39,228 nucleotides of DNA, from positions 1 to 39,228 of the IMG/VR virus record IMGVR_UViG_3300037010_001530. One strand, given 5' to 3'. This DNA comes from a virus. Under the pieces are notes generated by a model, which saw only the letters and a list, made by a program, of their open reading frames with translations, did not search any database and was not told where the DNA came from. Within the stretch, counting starts at the first letter, position 1. Each line of letters begins with the position of its first letter. The translations under genes and the position numbers were made by a program. This document shows positions 30,801-38,726 of the stretch, piece after piece.

Positions 30801-31634
30801 AAACAAGCCGCCACCAGGGATGCTGTACGACAAAATGCCCTGAATCTCAAACGAATGGTTATCCACACTGGCATTGCTGCCCAGGTCGTAATCCTGCGCG
30901 TACACGTAGGAAAATCCGCTGTACCCGACAGCCTGATCGCCTGCCGCGCCACCCGTGGGTACGAAAGTGGTTAGGTACGGCCAGGTCGTTTGACTCAACG
31001 CACCACCGGCCAAGCTCATGCTTAACTGTTGCAGCGATGTTTGCGACCCGCCGCCTGACACGTACTGGTAAGTGATCGTGACCGTAGAACCAGCACCAAT
31101 TGACCCATTGGCAAAGGTGTAAGCACCACCCACGCGGGTGAAGTCATACCCTTCGGACAGCACTTGGTCATAAGCGCTCCAGCCATATTTGCCGCCGCCG
31201 GTTGAATAGTGGATCGTGACGCTAACAGGTGCTGAGAATGTGGCGGCATGCACGGCGTTGTAGGTTCCACCGCCACCAGGAACGGCATAGGTTTCGGCTG
31301 CGGTCGTAATTTGTGATGGTGTCAATCCGCCGGCATAGACCTTTTTGCCTTTCCAGATTTGATACACACCGTTGATTTGACCCTCGCACAGCGCCATCAT
31401 GACGCTGGCTGAGTAGGTGTAGGTCGTGCTGACCTGATTCACACCACCACCGCCCTTGCCGCTGCTGGTGCTGGACGTGTGCGGTATCGCCTTAAAGCCA
31501 CCATACCAAAGCATGTTGCCGCTGATGCGGTTGACGCCGTACACCAGGGGTACCGTCACGCCATAGGCCGAGCTTTGAAGCTGCAAAGCCTCAATGCGTG
31601 TCTCGCTGGTGCTGATTGTGCTTTTGCCGCTCAT
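27849..31634 (-). CDS. Tail tip / host-specificity protein J-like
   Basis: 1261 residues from ATG 31634 (ATGA overlap with the NlpC gene). The N-terminal half is the hub region (YGVTVPLVYGVNRISGNMLW, MMALCEGQINGVYQIWKGKK, LRSADVVSAHWICDATVARS), fitting the phage-tail_3/J family. From about residue 755 to 1025 three fibronectin type III-like domains follow in tandem, each ending in a form of YWVAAIDVRGNYGAA. The C-terminal about 230 residues should hold the fibre- or receptor-contacting part. It forms the tail tip that first meets the cell and couples to the fibre encoded next. Confidence 0.92.
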   Translation of the reverse strand: MSGKSTISTSETRIEALQLQSSAYGVTVPLVYGVNRISGNMLWYGGFKAIPHTSSTSSGKGGGGVNQVSTTYTYSASVMMALCEGQINGVYQIWKGKKVYAGGLTPSQITTAAETYAVPGGGGTYNAVHAATFSAPVSVTIHYSTGGGKYGWSAYDQVLSEGYDFTRVGGAYTFANGSIGAGSTVTITYQYVSGGGSQTSLQQLSMSLAGGALSQTTWPYLTTFVPTGGAAGDQAVGYSGFSYVYAQDYDLGSNASVDNHSFEIQGILSYSIPGGGLFGVPDANPASATFDVLTNARYGAAFPSVSAYDLSDWSSYCLASGLLLSPALTEQMQASEFVSKICALTNTGAVWSGGKLKMIPYGDTSITSNSTTFTPNVTPLFDLTDDDFTPSVGGDPIRVSRKPQTDAYNHFRVEFLNRSNYYNPEISEAKDSASIDAFGLRSADVVSAHWICDATVARSVTQLLLQRSIYIRNTYEFSLPWTRAMLEPMDLVTLTDASLGYNKLPVRVIEVSESESGDLSIIAEDFPVGVAHAALYTSQASAGFQHNYNVAPGNVAPPKFFEAPVTLTLTGLEVYAAVMGSSANWGGCRVWVSLDGTNYKDKGMIYGGARFGTITGPVSAGVLPVSIGNGQLISGSASDASNLSTLCYVGGASPEYLAYTTATLTGALAYNLAGLNRNAYGTNPAASAHTTGDMFVRVDDALAKSGPLDLTLIGKTIYLKFTSFNIYKAAEQSLADVSAYAYAITGAMALLAPAAVTGFVALPEGFGIRASCNASPDPDVVRYEYRLGASWASGSILTAAGGTNYLWSVQVTGSYTLWVAAVDAFGNYSNPVSSTVVIAAATVSVPVMSINGRALAMTWTGTAGSFAISGYEVRQGSTWAGATVLGFRQVNNYQETIAWTGARTYWVAAIDVRGNYGAAQSNTVTVSVPSVVTSLFTNVVDNNALIYWTAPTVGAGQLPIDSYEVRRGVTWAGGTVIGSNGNSTFTTIFEQQAATYTYWVAAIDTAGTYGAAVSTVAFINQPPDYLLRANINSTFAGAKVNALLNGTGLLLPVNTTETWTQHFANNGYATPQAQISAGNPLYIEPGLTTASYTELIDYGTTLPATNITVTINSTPIAGTVTASCQINYSNTSSTGPWTSAPAGATATLASNFRWVQVIYTFTAAGGQNLLQVNGLNIKLSVKQRNDSGAGTVVVAATGAAVTFGYPFISADTPIVQPNGATPLIPVVVYVGGPNPTGFTVYLYTLAGALTTGNFSWTVRGF

Positions 31635-32071
31635 TGCCAAAAACTCCAATGCTGCATATCGCGCCCGTTCAATGGGTCTTCATGGGCGCGTGACAGCATC
31701 ACGCCACGGTTCACATAGCTGTGCACAAACAGGCCATCGCCCACATAAATTGACCCGTGGCTGAACGTGCGCCCGTACTTAAACAACACCACGTCACCCA
31801 GACCAAGCAAGGCGCGATCCAGTTGCAGTGCGGCGTATTTGCGCATCCAGCCACTGAACTGTTCTTCGCTGTGGTGCAAGTGCCAGTCAATCGCGTACAT
31901 GCCAGGGTCAACCGGCTCCACCAGGCCACATGCCTCATAGACTGCGCATAAAAGCTGCGCACAATCCACGCCCACGCCTTTGATGCGACCGTGATGGTGA
32001 TACGGCGTGTTGATCCAAGTCATTGCCTCGGAAGCCACCGCTTCACGCTGAGAAAGCTCAAGGTTTTCCAT
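31631..32071 (-). CDS. NlpC/P60 tail-tip peptidase, gpK-like
   Basis: 146 residues from ATG 32071, which overlaps the previous stop as TGATG; the longer frame starts inside the neighbour. Catalytic Cys is in GVDCAQLL (C37) and His in TFSHGSIYVG (H105), the pair of NlpC/P60 cysteine peptidases. Tail-tip members cut peptide cross-links or help assemble the tip. The order BR0599-NlpC-J is that of GTA-type tails. Confidence 0.92.
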   Translation of the reverse strand: MENLELSQREAVASEAMTWINTPYHHHGRIKGVGVDCAQLLCAVYEACGLVEPVDPGMYAIDWHLHHSEEQFSGWMRKYAALQLDRALLGLGDVVLFKYGRTFSHGSIYVGDGLFVHSYVNRGVMLSRAHEDPLNGRDMQHWSFWQ

Positions 32072-32943
32072 CAGGTGATCGACTCTGGGGCTGGGATCCA
32101 CGGACAGCCGCGAAACCGGGCTGCGTTGCTGAATTTGGCTTTGCAGGTTGCCAGCGTCTTGTCACAGCCGGGGTAAGCTGTGAAGGTGTCGCCACCGGCC
32201 ACTGCCACCGGCCAGGGCTGAATCGTCTGAAACACGCCTGCCGCAAATGATTTGATGGTTCGGGCAATGCCTGCATTTGCACCCGTCACGCAGACCAAAA
32301 AACCGAGCGCGAAATAATTTGCCGCATCTCCCCGCGCGGTCGGGAATATGGACTGCGTTGCATCAGTGGCGGCGGTCGCCGTAGCTGTCACGCCATAGGC
32401 TACTTTGGACAGTCCGCAGCTTGCATCAAACAAGGTGTTGCTGCACCCAGGCTGATAAACGTTGCGCGGGACCATCACGTTCAAAAGCTCGCTGTCACTG
32501 TTGACAGTCAGACTGGCCTCATAGCGCGAGGTCTGACTGTCGCTGACCCGGCCTTGAAACAATGGCAGGGTGCCCACCCAGGCCGTACCAGGCCCGGCAG
32601 AGAATGCCCGCTCAAGCGACAGTCGTGCGCCATCAAGCCCACCACCAGCCACAAATTTCATAAGTGGCACACCGTTGACTGTGATGCTTGAATCGGCTGC
32701 CAGCGACAGGCTCAAAGTGTCAACCGCGATGCCGACATTCAGTTTGGTGTTGCCGCGCTTGATCACCGGCTCGGCAGCGTAGGTGTTTCCGTTGACCGTC
32801 ACCGCCACCTGTGCGGACGTGTAGCGCAGAATGGCACCACCCGACAGTGTGAAGGTGAACAGGTCAGCCATGAATGCCTGCGTTGTCGAATTGAGAAACG
32901 CAGCCAACGCCCCGACGCTGGACTCCCATGATGGATTTCTCAT
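32071..32943 (-). CDS. Tail protein, DUF2163/BR0599 family
   Basis: 290 residues. The N-terminal part (FTFTLSGGAILRYTSAQVAV) and the C-terminal signature YPGCDKTLATCKAKFSNAAR followed by RGCPWIPAPESIT are those of the DUF2163/phage_BR0599 proteins, distal tail components in GTA-like tails. Several Cys near the C-terminus may bind metal. It overlaps both neighbours by 4 or 1 bases. Confidence 0.9.
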   Translation of the reverse strand: MRNPSWESSVGALAAFLNSTTQAFMADLFTFTLSGGAILRYTSAQVAVTVNGNTYAAEPVIKRGNTKLNVGIAVDTLSLSLAADSSITVNGVPLMKFVAGGGLDGARLSLERAFSAGPGTAWVGTLPLFQGRVSDSQTSRYEASLTVNSDSELLNVMVPRNVYQPGCSNTLFDASCGLSKVAYGVTATATAATDATQSIFPTARGDAANYFALGFLVCVTGANAGIARTIKSFAAGVFQTIQPWPVAVAGGDTFTAYPGCDKTLATCKAKFSNAARFRGCPWIPAPESIT

Positions 32944-33539
32944 GGCATCACCGTGATGAATTCAAGGGTCTTCAAAGACCACAGGTTTGTCATGAACTTG
33001 TTGAAATCTGCCATGTCTTGCGTGAAGCACACGCGCCGGTAATAGTTTCCAGTCCAGGTCACCACCACGCCCGCGCCAGGTGCAGTCACAAACGTAACCA
33101 AACCAGTGGCGCTCACGGTGTAGTCAGTAGTTAGTGTTTTCAGTGTGCCGTCAAGGTAGATCAGCGGCGCACTGTTAGCGTCATAGACTGGCTCAAGGCA
33201 ACCGCCCCAGGTGCGAACCAGTTGAAATAACTTGTTGGAGCCGTTGCCAACACCAATCGTCTGAGCCGTGACCGTGTAATCGTCCGGGTCTTGAAACAAG
33301 AACGAATCAAACCCACCTTGCCGCGCGTTGAAAAAACCGGTCAAGGTGGTGAACTCGGTGAAGCCATTGGTCTGGCGCAAGAATTCAAACGACAGCTTGT
33401 ACTTGTAGCGCGGAAAAGCCATATTGGCTATGCGGTACTCGCGCTGGCTCACAGATATTTTTTTGGTCGTCGACCACACCGGCGTGCGCAAGAGATCCCA
33501 GGTCAAACCGGGCAGCGTGGGAAATATGGCGTTGCTCAT
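32940..33539 (-). CDS. Distal tail protein, DUF2460 family
   Basis: 199 residues. FPTLPGLTWDLLRTPVWSTT, then EYRIANMAFPRYKYKLSFEF and FFNARQGGFDSFLFQDPDDY are diagnostic for DUF2460 (GTA gp12-type distal tail proteins). These ring proteins join the tail tube to the hub. It starts within the last codons of the tape-measure gene. Confidence 0.93.
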   Translation of the reverse strand: MSNAIFPTLPGLTWDLLRTPVWSTTKKISVSQREYRIANMAFPRYKYKLSFEFLRQTNGFTEFTTLTGFFNARQGGFDSFLFQDPDDYTVTAQTIGVGNGSNKLFQLVRTWGGCLEPVYDANSAPLIYLDGTLKTLTTDYTVSATGLVTFVTAPGAGVVVTWTGNYYRRVCFTQDMADFNKFMTNLWSLKTLEFITVMP

Positions 33540-35968
33540 GAAAATGCCATGTTCCGATTGGCTTTTTTCAGGGCCGCCACAAGCTGACTCTGATGCACCA
33601 TAAAGTAGTTGCCAGGCATGGGGTGCGCTGCAATTTGCACATTCACGTTACGGTCCTCACCACCGCCACCGCCCAGCGCCCCGCCCTCACGCACGTTGGC
33701 AGCAAACTGCGCCGGCACGATCATCTCGCCCTGGTGGATCTTGGTCACCATGTCACGCGGCACGTCCCACGAGCCCACAGCAAATCCTGGGGCTTTTGCC
33801 AGGGACTGGAAGGCCATGGCCGCTGCAGCGGCTGCAGCGCCTGCAGCCGGGGCCATGGCGGGGCCAATGATCGGTATGGCAGCGGTGCTGGCCACGGCTG
33901 CTGAGCCCGCAATGCCGGCGTTGGCCGAGATTTCTGCTGTGGCTGCAGTCTTGCCAAAAATCATTTCTGTAATCTTGGTCGTGACCCACTTCGCCGCGAT
34001 CGTGGCCAACGCACTGCTCACGGCATTGGTCATGGCCTGCCACAGGCCTTGCATGATGCCCTTGAGCGTCAACTGCCCTTGTAGCGCCTGCTTGAAGACA
34101 TTCTGGAAGCCGCTGTTCATGGCGTTGATGCCATCAAGCATGACCTTGTTGGATTCCAGGGTGGACTGCTTGCGGATGTGGCCCAGAGCCAACTGGTGCG
34201 CCCGCTCAGACTGTTCAATCTCTAGGTGGATGCGGTTCAGCTCCACAATGTTTTTGTCAGGATCGGCCAGCGCAATGCGTTGGCGCTCAGCCAGGGCGGC
34301 CAACGCAATGGCGTGTTTTTGCTCTTCAAACTGGCGCAGCTGCACCAGCATATCTGCCTGGCTGATCAGGCCCATCTGCAGCTCAAGCTGCGCCACCTGC
34401 TCACGCCCCTGCAGCTCAGCCAGATCCGCATCACGCGCACCCTGGGCGCGCTGCATATCGATCTGCTTTAGCTGGTCTGTGGCCAGGTGTTTGGCCTCGA
34501 CCATCTTTTTCTGCACGGCTTCGTACTCTTTGCTTTCAACGCCGTAGCGTTGGCGCACTAGCACCGCCTCCTGGTCCAGCACGGCCAGCTTGGCGGTCAT
34601 GTCGGCTTTGTACACACCTTCCTTGGCCTGCAGGCTGGCCAGCTCGTGCTGGTAGGCTTCCTGCCCAATGGCTAGGCCCAGGTCAGCCAACTTGCGGCGC
34701 ACCGCCAGGTTGTCATTGCTGCCAGCGGTGGTGAGCGCAAGCCGGTCTTGCCAGAACTTGATTTCGTCAGCCTTGCTGTATTGGGCAAAACTGTTCTCAA
34801 GGTTCATGCGCTCCTGGAAGTGCAGTTTTTCTTCTGTGAGTTTGGTTTCCCAGGCGCTGGTGAGCGAGGTGGCCTCTGCCGCTGCCCCGCCTTTTTCTTT
34901 TTCGGGCTTGAAGTTGTAATGCGGCCCCTTCTTGTCGTCCGCTGCTGCCAGCGTGGGTGGAGGCAATGGCTCAGCAAACCGGGCTTTCATCTTCTCGAAA
35001 GCGGCCTCGTTCTTGGCAGCCTGCGCATCGCGCTCGCGGCCAATCGATTGAGACCCCGCAATGTCACCCGACAGCAAGGCCGCTGTCTGCGCGGCAAAAG
35101 CACCAATGGCATCGCCCATGTCCTTCAGAGCCAGCCAGCCAGCCGCCGCACCAAACGCCACGGCCTTGAGCATGGTGCCAAACACCTGACCTGCAGCCGG
35201 GCCTTCGTCGGCCATGAAGCGGCCCAACTGGGTGAATACCGGCAGCAGCTGGTTGCCAAACTGGATCGACAGCGAGGTGCTGACCAGCCCCAGGTCGCGC
35301 ATTTGTTCTTTGTACTGCTTGGCAGCGGCTACGCCCTCGGTACCCACCACCAGGCCGAGCTGACGCGCGCGGATTTCCGCTTCGTCCATCACGGCACTGG
35401 TGAGCTTGAGCGTGCTGCGAATCTCTTGCCAGCTCCGGCCATACACCTGCATGCCGGCAATGTTTTGCTCGATCGGGTTCTTGATCTCGGCCAGCTTGGT
35501 GTTGACCTCCGCCATCACGGTGGTCACTGGTCGGTAGGCTCCAGTGGAGTCTTTCACCGCCACGCCCAGCGTTTCAAAGGCACCGGCATTGCTGAAAATC
35601 TGCTTGCTCATCTTCACCGATGCGCTGGTATAGGTGTCCGAGTCAATACCCAAGTGCTTCAGCGCCACATTCAGCACACTGGCTTGCTCGGAGCTGATAC
35701 CCAGCGTCTTGGCCATCTTGCCGGCTTCAGTGTTCCAGTCGGCGGCTTGCGAGATAAGCGCCTTGAAAGTCCCACCCCCGGCAATGATGGCGGTCAGCCC
35801 CAGCAACGCTTTTTGCACCGTGCCAAACACGTCGTGCACTTTCTTGAAGCTATTTTCAATCTGCGTGGCTGAATCCTTGGCTGCAGCAGAGGCCTTGTTC
35901 ATGCCCTGCTCAAACGCCGACGGGTCAGCGCTTACGCCATAGGCCACAGTTTTGTCGGTATCAGCCAT
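33536..35968 (-). CDS. Tape measure protein
   Basis: 810 residues from ATG 35968. The N-terminus (FEQGMNKASAAAKDSATQIE, then hydrophobic VQKALLGLTAIIAGGGTF) is a tape-measure start with an embedded membrane-active segment. Long Ala/Gln/Glu coiled coils fill the middle (QLEL/LVQLRQFEEQKHAIAL). The end has an Ala-rich hydrophobic block (AGAAAAAAAMAFQSLAKAPG) and PRDMVTKIHQGEMIVPAQFA. It sets tail length; at roughly 1.5 angstrom per residue the tail would be about 120 nm. It overlaps the chaperone gene by 8 bases. Confidence 0.9.
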   Translation of the reverse strand: MADTDKTVAYGVSADPSAFEQGMNKASAAAKDSATQIENSFKKVHDVFGTVQKALLGLTAIIAGGGTFKALISQAADWNTEAGKMAKTLGISSEQASVLNVALKHLGIDSDTYTSASVKMSKQIFSNAGAFETLGVAVKDSTGAYRPVTTVMAEVNTKLAEIKNPIEQNIAGMQVYGRSWQEIRSTLKLTSAVMDEAEIRARQLGLVVGTEGVAAAKQYKEQMRDLGLVSTSLSIQFGNQLLPVFTQLGRFMADEGPAAGQVFGTMLKAVAFGAAAGWLALKDMGDAIGAFAAQTAALLSGDIAGSQSIGRERDAQAAKNEAAFEKMKARFAEPLPPPTLAAADDKKGPHYNFKPEKEKGGAAAEATSLTSAWETKLTEEKLHFQERMNLENSFAQYSKADEIKFWQDRLALTTAGSNDNLAVRRKLADLGLAIGQEAYQHELASLQAKEGVYKADMTAKLAVLDQEAVLVRQRYGVESKEYEAVQKKMVEAKHLATDQLKQIDMQRAQGARDADLAELQGREQVAQLELQMGLISQADMLVQLRQFEEQKHAIALAALAERQRIALADPDKNIVELNRIHLEIEQSERAHQLALGHIRKQSTLESNKVMLDGINAMNSGFQNVFKQALQGQLTLKGIMQGLWQAMTNAVSSALATIAAKWVTTKITEMIFGKTAATAEISANAGIAGSAAVASTAAIPIIGPAMAPAAGAAAAAAAMAFQSLAKAPGFAVGSWDVPRDMVTKIHQGEMIVPAQFAANVREGGALGGGGGEDRNVNVQIAAHPMPGNYFMVHQSQLVAALKKANRNMAFS

Positions 35969-36290
35969 GCTCAGCTTCCTTGAATTGCGCGTCAAAAGCC
36001 GTGGTGTCTAGCGGTGCCACCTGCCGAATGGGCACGTTGCCAAAGTTGGGCAACAGGTCGTCGATATCGGTCACCGTGGATGCAGGCGTGTGCACGGCCG
36101 GGGCCTTGTAGCCCAGGTAGCCTGCCACCAGGCGATGCACCGGCGGGTGGCGTTGCCACTCAAGCGTCATGGCATCCACCGTGGGCAAATCCACATGGTT
36201 GCGCACATAGTCCCAAGTCCAGCCGGTGTTGGCACATACGTGAGCAATCAGTCCGGCCCAACCGACATCGAAGTCAGTTGAGCCTGCTGT
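35961..36290 (-). CDS. Tail assembly chaperone, frameshift extension (gpT-like part)
   Basis: This frame has no good start of its own; a GTG at 36206 is the first possible. Joined to the upstream gene by a -1 shift at the A8 run, translation gives AGSTDFDVGWAGLIAHVCAN, then TGWTWDYVRNHVDLPTVDAM and HPPVHRLVAGYLGYK, a pattern typical of the second half of tail chaperone fusions. The fused product is about 212 residues and recruits the tape measure during tail assembly. Confidence 0.8.
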   Translation of the reverse strand, partial: TAGSTDFDVGWAGLIAHVCANTGWTWDYVRNHVDLPTVDAMTLEWQRHPPVHRLVAGYLGYKAPAVHTPASTVTDIDDLLPNFGNVPIRQVAPLDTTAFDAQFKEAEHG

Positions 36291-36598
36291 TTTTTTTGAT
36301 CGGCCAGCTCCTTTCGGCGCATGCCCGACACGTCCAGCACGCAGGCAATCACGTCGTACATGTTGCCCACGTCCACCAGCTCAGCCACATCATCAAAGGT
36401 CATCTGCGGGTAGTTGCGCTTCAGGGCCGCATGCGCGGCCTGCACCACCGTGGTTACCGTGGCGGGCTGCAGGGCGGCAGCGTTCTGCATGTCGTCAAGC
36501 TGGCACTGCAGGCGCTGCAGCGCCCCCAGTGACAGCGGCGGGATGGTGTACACCCGGCCGCCGCCAAAGTCGAACTCAATCCCGGGAATAAGCTCCAT
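36248..36598 (-). CDS. Tail assembly chaperone, gpG-like
   Basis: 116 residues. It starts MELIPGIEFDFGGGRVYTIP and contains LGALQRLQCQLDDMQ and NYPQMTFDDVAELVDVGNMY, the pattern of the first product of lambda G/GT-type systems. It lies between tail tube and tape measure, as expected. Near its end the codons CAA AAA AAA CAG form a slippery site. It ends 42 bases before the start of the standalone second frame. Confidence 0.85.
   Translation of the reverse strand: MELIPGIEFDFGGGRVYTIPPLSLGALQRLQCQLDDMQNAAALQPATVTTVVQAAHAALKRNYPQMTFDDVAELVDVGNMYDVIACVLDVSGMRRKELADQKKQQAQLTSMSVGPD
36290..36297 (-). promoter_or_regulatory. Programmed -1 frameshift site (A8)
   Basis: On the minus strand the chaperone reads GAT CAA AAA AAA CAG; the A AAA AAA heptamer allows a simultaneous -1 slip. 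The two frames differ by exactly -1, and the -1 frame is open from here to 35961. Confidence 0.8.
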
Positions 36599-36601
36599 GG
36601 C

Positions 36602-37366
36602 TTACTCAGTGAACACCAGCGAACCAATCGAGCCCGTCACCGGGTCGGCAAAACACGAGATGTCCAGGTCACTCATGGCGTAGTCGTCCTGCTTGGGGTC
36701 AAACCCGAGTTTTTTGGCCGCGCATTGACCCAAGCGAAAGTACGCGTTTTTGCCCTGAAAACGGCATGACAGGTCAATGCCGAACACAGGCAGCGTGCCC
36801 ATGGCCAGGTTGTTGATGGTTAGCACCTTGGAGGTGGCCAGCGCATAGGTGTAGGCATAACTGATGTAAACCACCTTGGCCACGTCTACGGCGGCAAAGG
36901 TGTAAATGGCACCCGCTATGCTGTATTGGCCGGTGGTAGGGGCGCTGGCGACACGCACCATGGCCACGCCATTGCTGTCGAGCACACCCAGGTCACGCAG
37001 GTACGTGCCCGAGTTGGGCGGGGTTACGGTGATCTGGAACGGCGTGGAGGGAATGGCGGTGCCGGTCAGGTCTTCCACCGCAGCGGTCTGTGTGCCGGAT
37101 GTCACGCCCTGGCCGAAAAACATGTCATTGAACAGGCGGCCCGAAATTTGGGCAAACTTGGCTTTGACTGCAATCTTCATCTTGCCGCCACCCGCTGCCA
37201 CGGGAAAAGCGTTTTGCCCGTACAGCTCCTTGATGTCACGGTCAAACTCAATCGACGTGTCAGACAGCGTGCCGAACTTGATCGGGGTGGGGACGGCGAT
37301 GGTGTTGCCCAAAGCGTCCATGGTGGCTGCGCCCCAAAGGGTGCCGGTGCCGAAGTGGTATTGCAT
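36602..37366 (-). CDS. Major tail tube protein
   Basis: 254 residues. It starts MQYHFGTGTLWGAATMDALG; IKFGTLSDTSIEFDRDIKEL and KMKIAVKAKFAQISGRLFND are typical of siphophage tube proteins. Beta-rich with few charges in the centre (ITVTPPNSGTYLRDLGVLD). Its hexamers stack into the DNA channel of the tail. It lies between the tail terminator and the chaperones, the standard place. Confidence 0.9.
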   Translation of the reverse strand: MQYHFGTGTLWGAATMDALGNTIAVPTPIKFGTLSDTSIEFDRDIKELYGQNAFPVAAGGGKMKIAVKAKFAQISGRLFNDMFFGQGVTSGTQTAAVEDLTGTAIPSTPFQITVTPPNSGTYLRDLGVLDSNGVAMVRVASAPTTGQYSIAGAIYTFAAVDVAKVVYISYAYTYALATSKVLTINNLAMGTLPVFGIDLSCRFQGKNAYFRLGQCAAKKLGFDPKQDDYAMSDLDISCFADPVTGSIGSLVFTE

Positions 37367-37415
37367 GATGTGTATCCTTTCAGGGGGTCGCGGGTGGGTG
37401 AGTGAAAACTAAAAG

Positions 37416-37844
37416 TCAGCCAGCGCGGGCAATGTCCAGCGCGTGGGTCAGGTAGGTGAGCTGGTAGTGAACCGTCAGCGCGCCCGCTGTGCGGTCAGCT
37501 TCTGTGCTCTCGAAACTTTCTGCGGTGCGGCGCACATCGCTGACGATGGTGGCCAAGGTGGCGTCGGTCATGATGACCGGGTGCATGGCCACATCAACCA
37601 CATCAGCCAAGGTGGTCCAGGGGTCACCACGCACAAAAATCTCTAGCAGGCATTCAAACTGGTTGCGGTCAGCGCCAGTGGCCTGACGCACGGTGGTGGT
37701 GTTGCCTGCCATGACCACAATGGCCGGTGACAGGGCGCGGGTGATAGCCGTCTCACGCGAGCGCATGACCTGGGCGCCACCAGGCGCTGCAGCCGTCAGG
37801 GCGGCAGCAATGCGCGCCATGGCTTGCTCGCGGATCGACGGCAT
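37416..37844 (-). CDS. Tail terminator / completion protein, gpU-like
   Basis: 142 residues: helical start (SIREQAMARIAAALTAAAPG), then beta strands (SPAIVVMAGN, NQFECLLEIFVRGDPWTTLA) and the helix-strand end (RTAGALTVHYQLTYLTHALD). Size, fold pattern and position directly before the tube gene match minor tail/terminator proteins of the gpU type, which cap the tube and join it to the head. Confidence 0.75.
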   Translation of the reverse strand: MPSIREQAMARIAAALTAAAPGGAQVMRSRETAITRALSPAIVVMAGNTTTVRQATGADRNQFECLLEIFVRGDPWTTLADVVDVAMHPVIMTDATLATIVSDVRRTAESFESTEADRTAGALTVHYQLTYLTHALDIARAG

Positions 37845-37847
37845 GGC

Positions 37848-38030
37848 TTATTGCCCTGCTTCGGTAAAGGCGTCAGGGGCGGCGTCCGGGCTGCTGGCGA
37901 CAGCGACAGGCTCGACCTTGTCTGCATGGATGCGCGCAGCGTCTTCGTCCAGGTCGATCAACTCACCGCCGGTCTTGACACTGCCATCGGTATCACGAAA
38001 GCTGTTGCCAGGCAAAATTTTGTATTTCAT
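37848..38030 (-). CDS. Small hypothetical protein in the connector region
   Basis: 60 residues. It starts MKYKILPGNSFRDTDGSVKT, has an acidic middle (GELIDLDEDAARIHADKV) and ends with an Ala/Pro tail. Unrecognised. Neighbouring genes are head-tail joining proteins, so a structural or assembly role is likely. Confidence 0.6.
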   Translation of the reverse strand: MKYKILPGNSFRDTDGSVKTGGELIDLDEDAARIHADKVEPVAVASSPDAAPDAFTEAGQ

Positions 38031-38038
38031 GGGAAGTC

Positions 38039-38323
38039 CTATTTGGAAAGGGTGAGGTGGGAAAAAACCGCGTCGTCCACCGACAACACATCGCGCACGA
38101 CAAACGGGGCACTGTTGACATTGATCACAATGCCGCTGACAAGGCCCGCGCCCAACACGTCGCTGGTCTTGACCTGAAGCACGTACATGGTGGACAGCAC
38201 ATTGACCCCGGCCATGTTCAGCGTGTCATCGGGTGCGTCCAGAATGCCGGTGAAGGCATAGGCTCCACAGGTGCATGGCACCCCGAAGTCCTGCAGGAAC
38301 ACGCCGATGTTTTCGCTGATCAT
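38039..38323 (-). CDS. Head-tail joining protein, gpFII-like
   Basis: 94 residues. It starts MISENIGVFLQDFGVPCTCG; the body VLSTMYVLQVKTSDVLGAGL followed by FVVRDVLSVDDAVFSHLTLS matches the small beta-barrel FII-type attachment proteins that sit between portal and tail. Size is close to lambda FII (117). Two Cys (CTC) near the N-terminus are uncommon. Confidence 0.75.
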   Translation of the reverse strand: MISENIGVFLQDFGVPCTCGAYAFTGILDAPDDTLNMAGVNVLSTMYVLQVKTSDVLGAGLVSGIVINVNSAPFVVRDVLSVDDAVFSHLTLSK

Positions 38324-38335
38324 GGCAATTGGTCT

Positions 38336-38659
38336 TTAGGGTTTGGGTACCGAGGCGCTGGCAGGGGTCTGCATGGCGGCCATGGTGGCGGCCACCGTTT
38401 GGGCAATCAGCGCGGCCATGGCAGCGGGGTCCATCGCAGCACCCACAGGCGGGGCCACCGGTGCAAAGCGGACCGCACAGAACGCCGTGGCTGCCTTGTC
38501 GGCAGGCTCCAGTTTGTGCAGGTGCTTGAGGGCCGTGACGTCATCAAAGTCAACGTCATCGCCTTCGTAGTAACTGTTGGTTTGTTCGGTCTTCTTTCCA
38601 CCAACATCGACGATGCGGGTGTCGTGGATAACAAGGCCTTCGCGGACTGTGAACTTCAT
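38336..38659 (-). CDS. Hypothetical head protein after the capsid gene
   Basis: 107 residues. The N-terminal half (MKFTVREGLVIHDTRIVDVG, then DVDFDDVTALKHLHKLEP) looks like a small folded domain found next to FII-type genes. The C-terminus is Ala/Met/Pro-rich (AAMAALIAQTVAATMAAMQ). It occupies the place of lambda FI or a decoration protein, without recognisable identity. The 67 bases between it and the capsid gene hold only a GC hairpin. Confidence 0.6.
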   Translation of the reverse strand: MKFTVREGLVIHDTRIVDVGGKKTEQTNSYYEGDDVDFDDVTALKHLHKLEPADKAATAFCAVRFAPVAPPVGAAMDPAAMAALIAQTVAATMAAMQTPASASVPKP

Positions 38660-38726
38660 AAATAACTCCAGAAAATAGATTGGGGGGGTCCGGCCACCAG
38701 GTGGCAGCCGGGGTCAAACAACCGGC

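Noticed and set aside
34748-35872. 374-residue plus-strand frame opposite the tape measure gene
   Set aside because: Antisense of a coiled-coil gene; no independent signals.
38660-38726. Terminator after the capsid gene
   Set aside because: GC hairpin (GCCACC/GGTGGC) without a T-run, in the middle of a continuous late operon.
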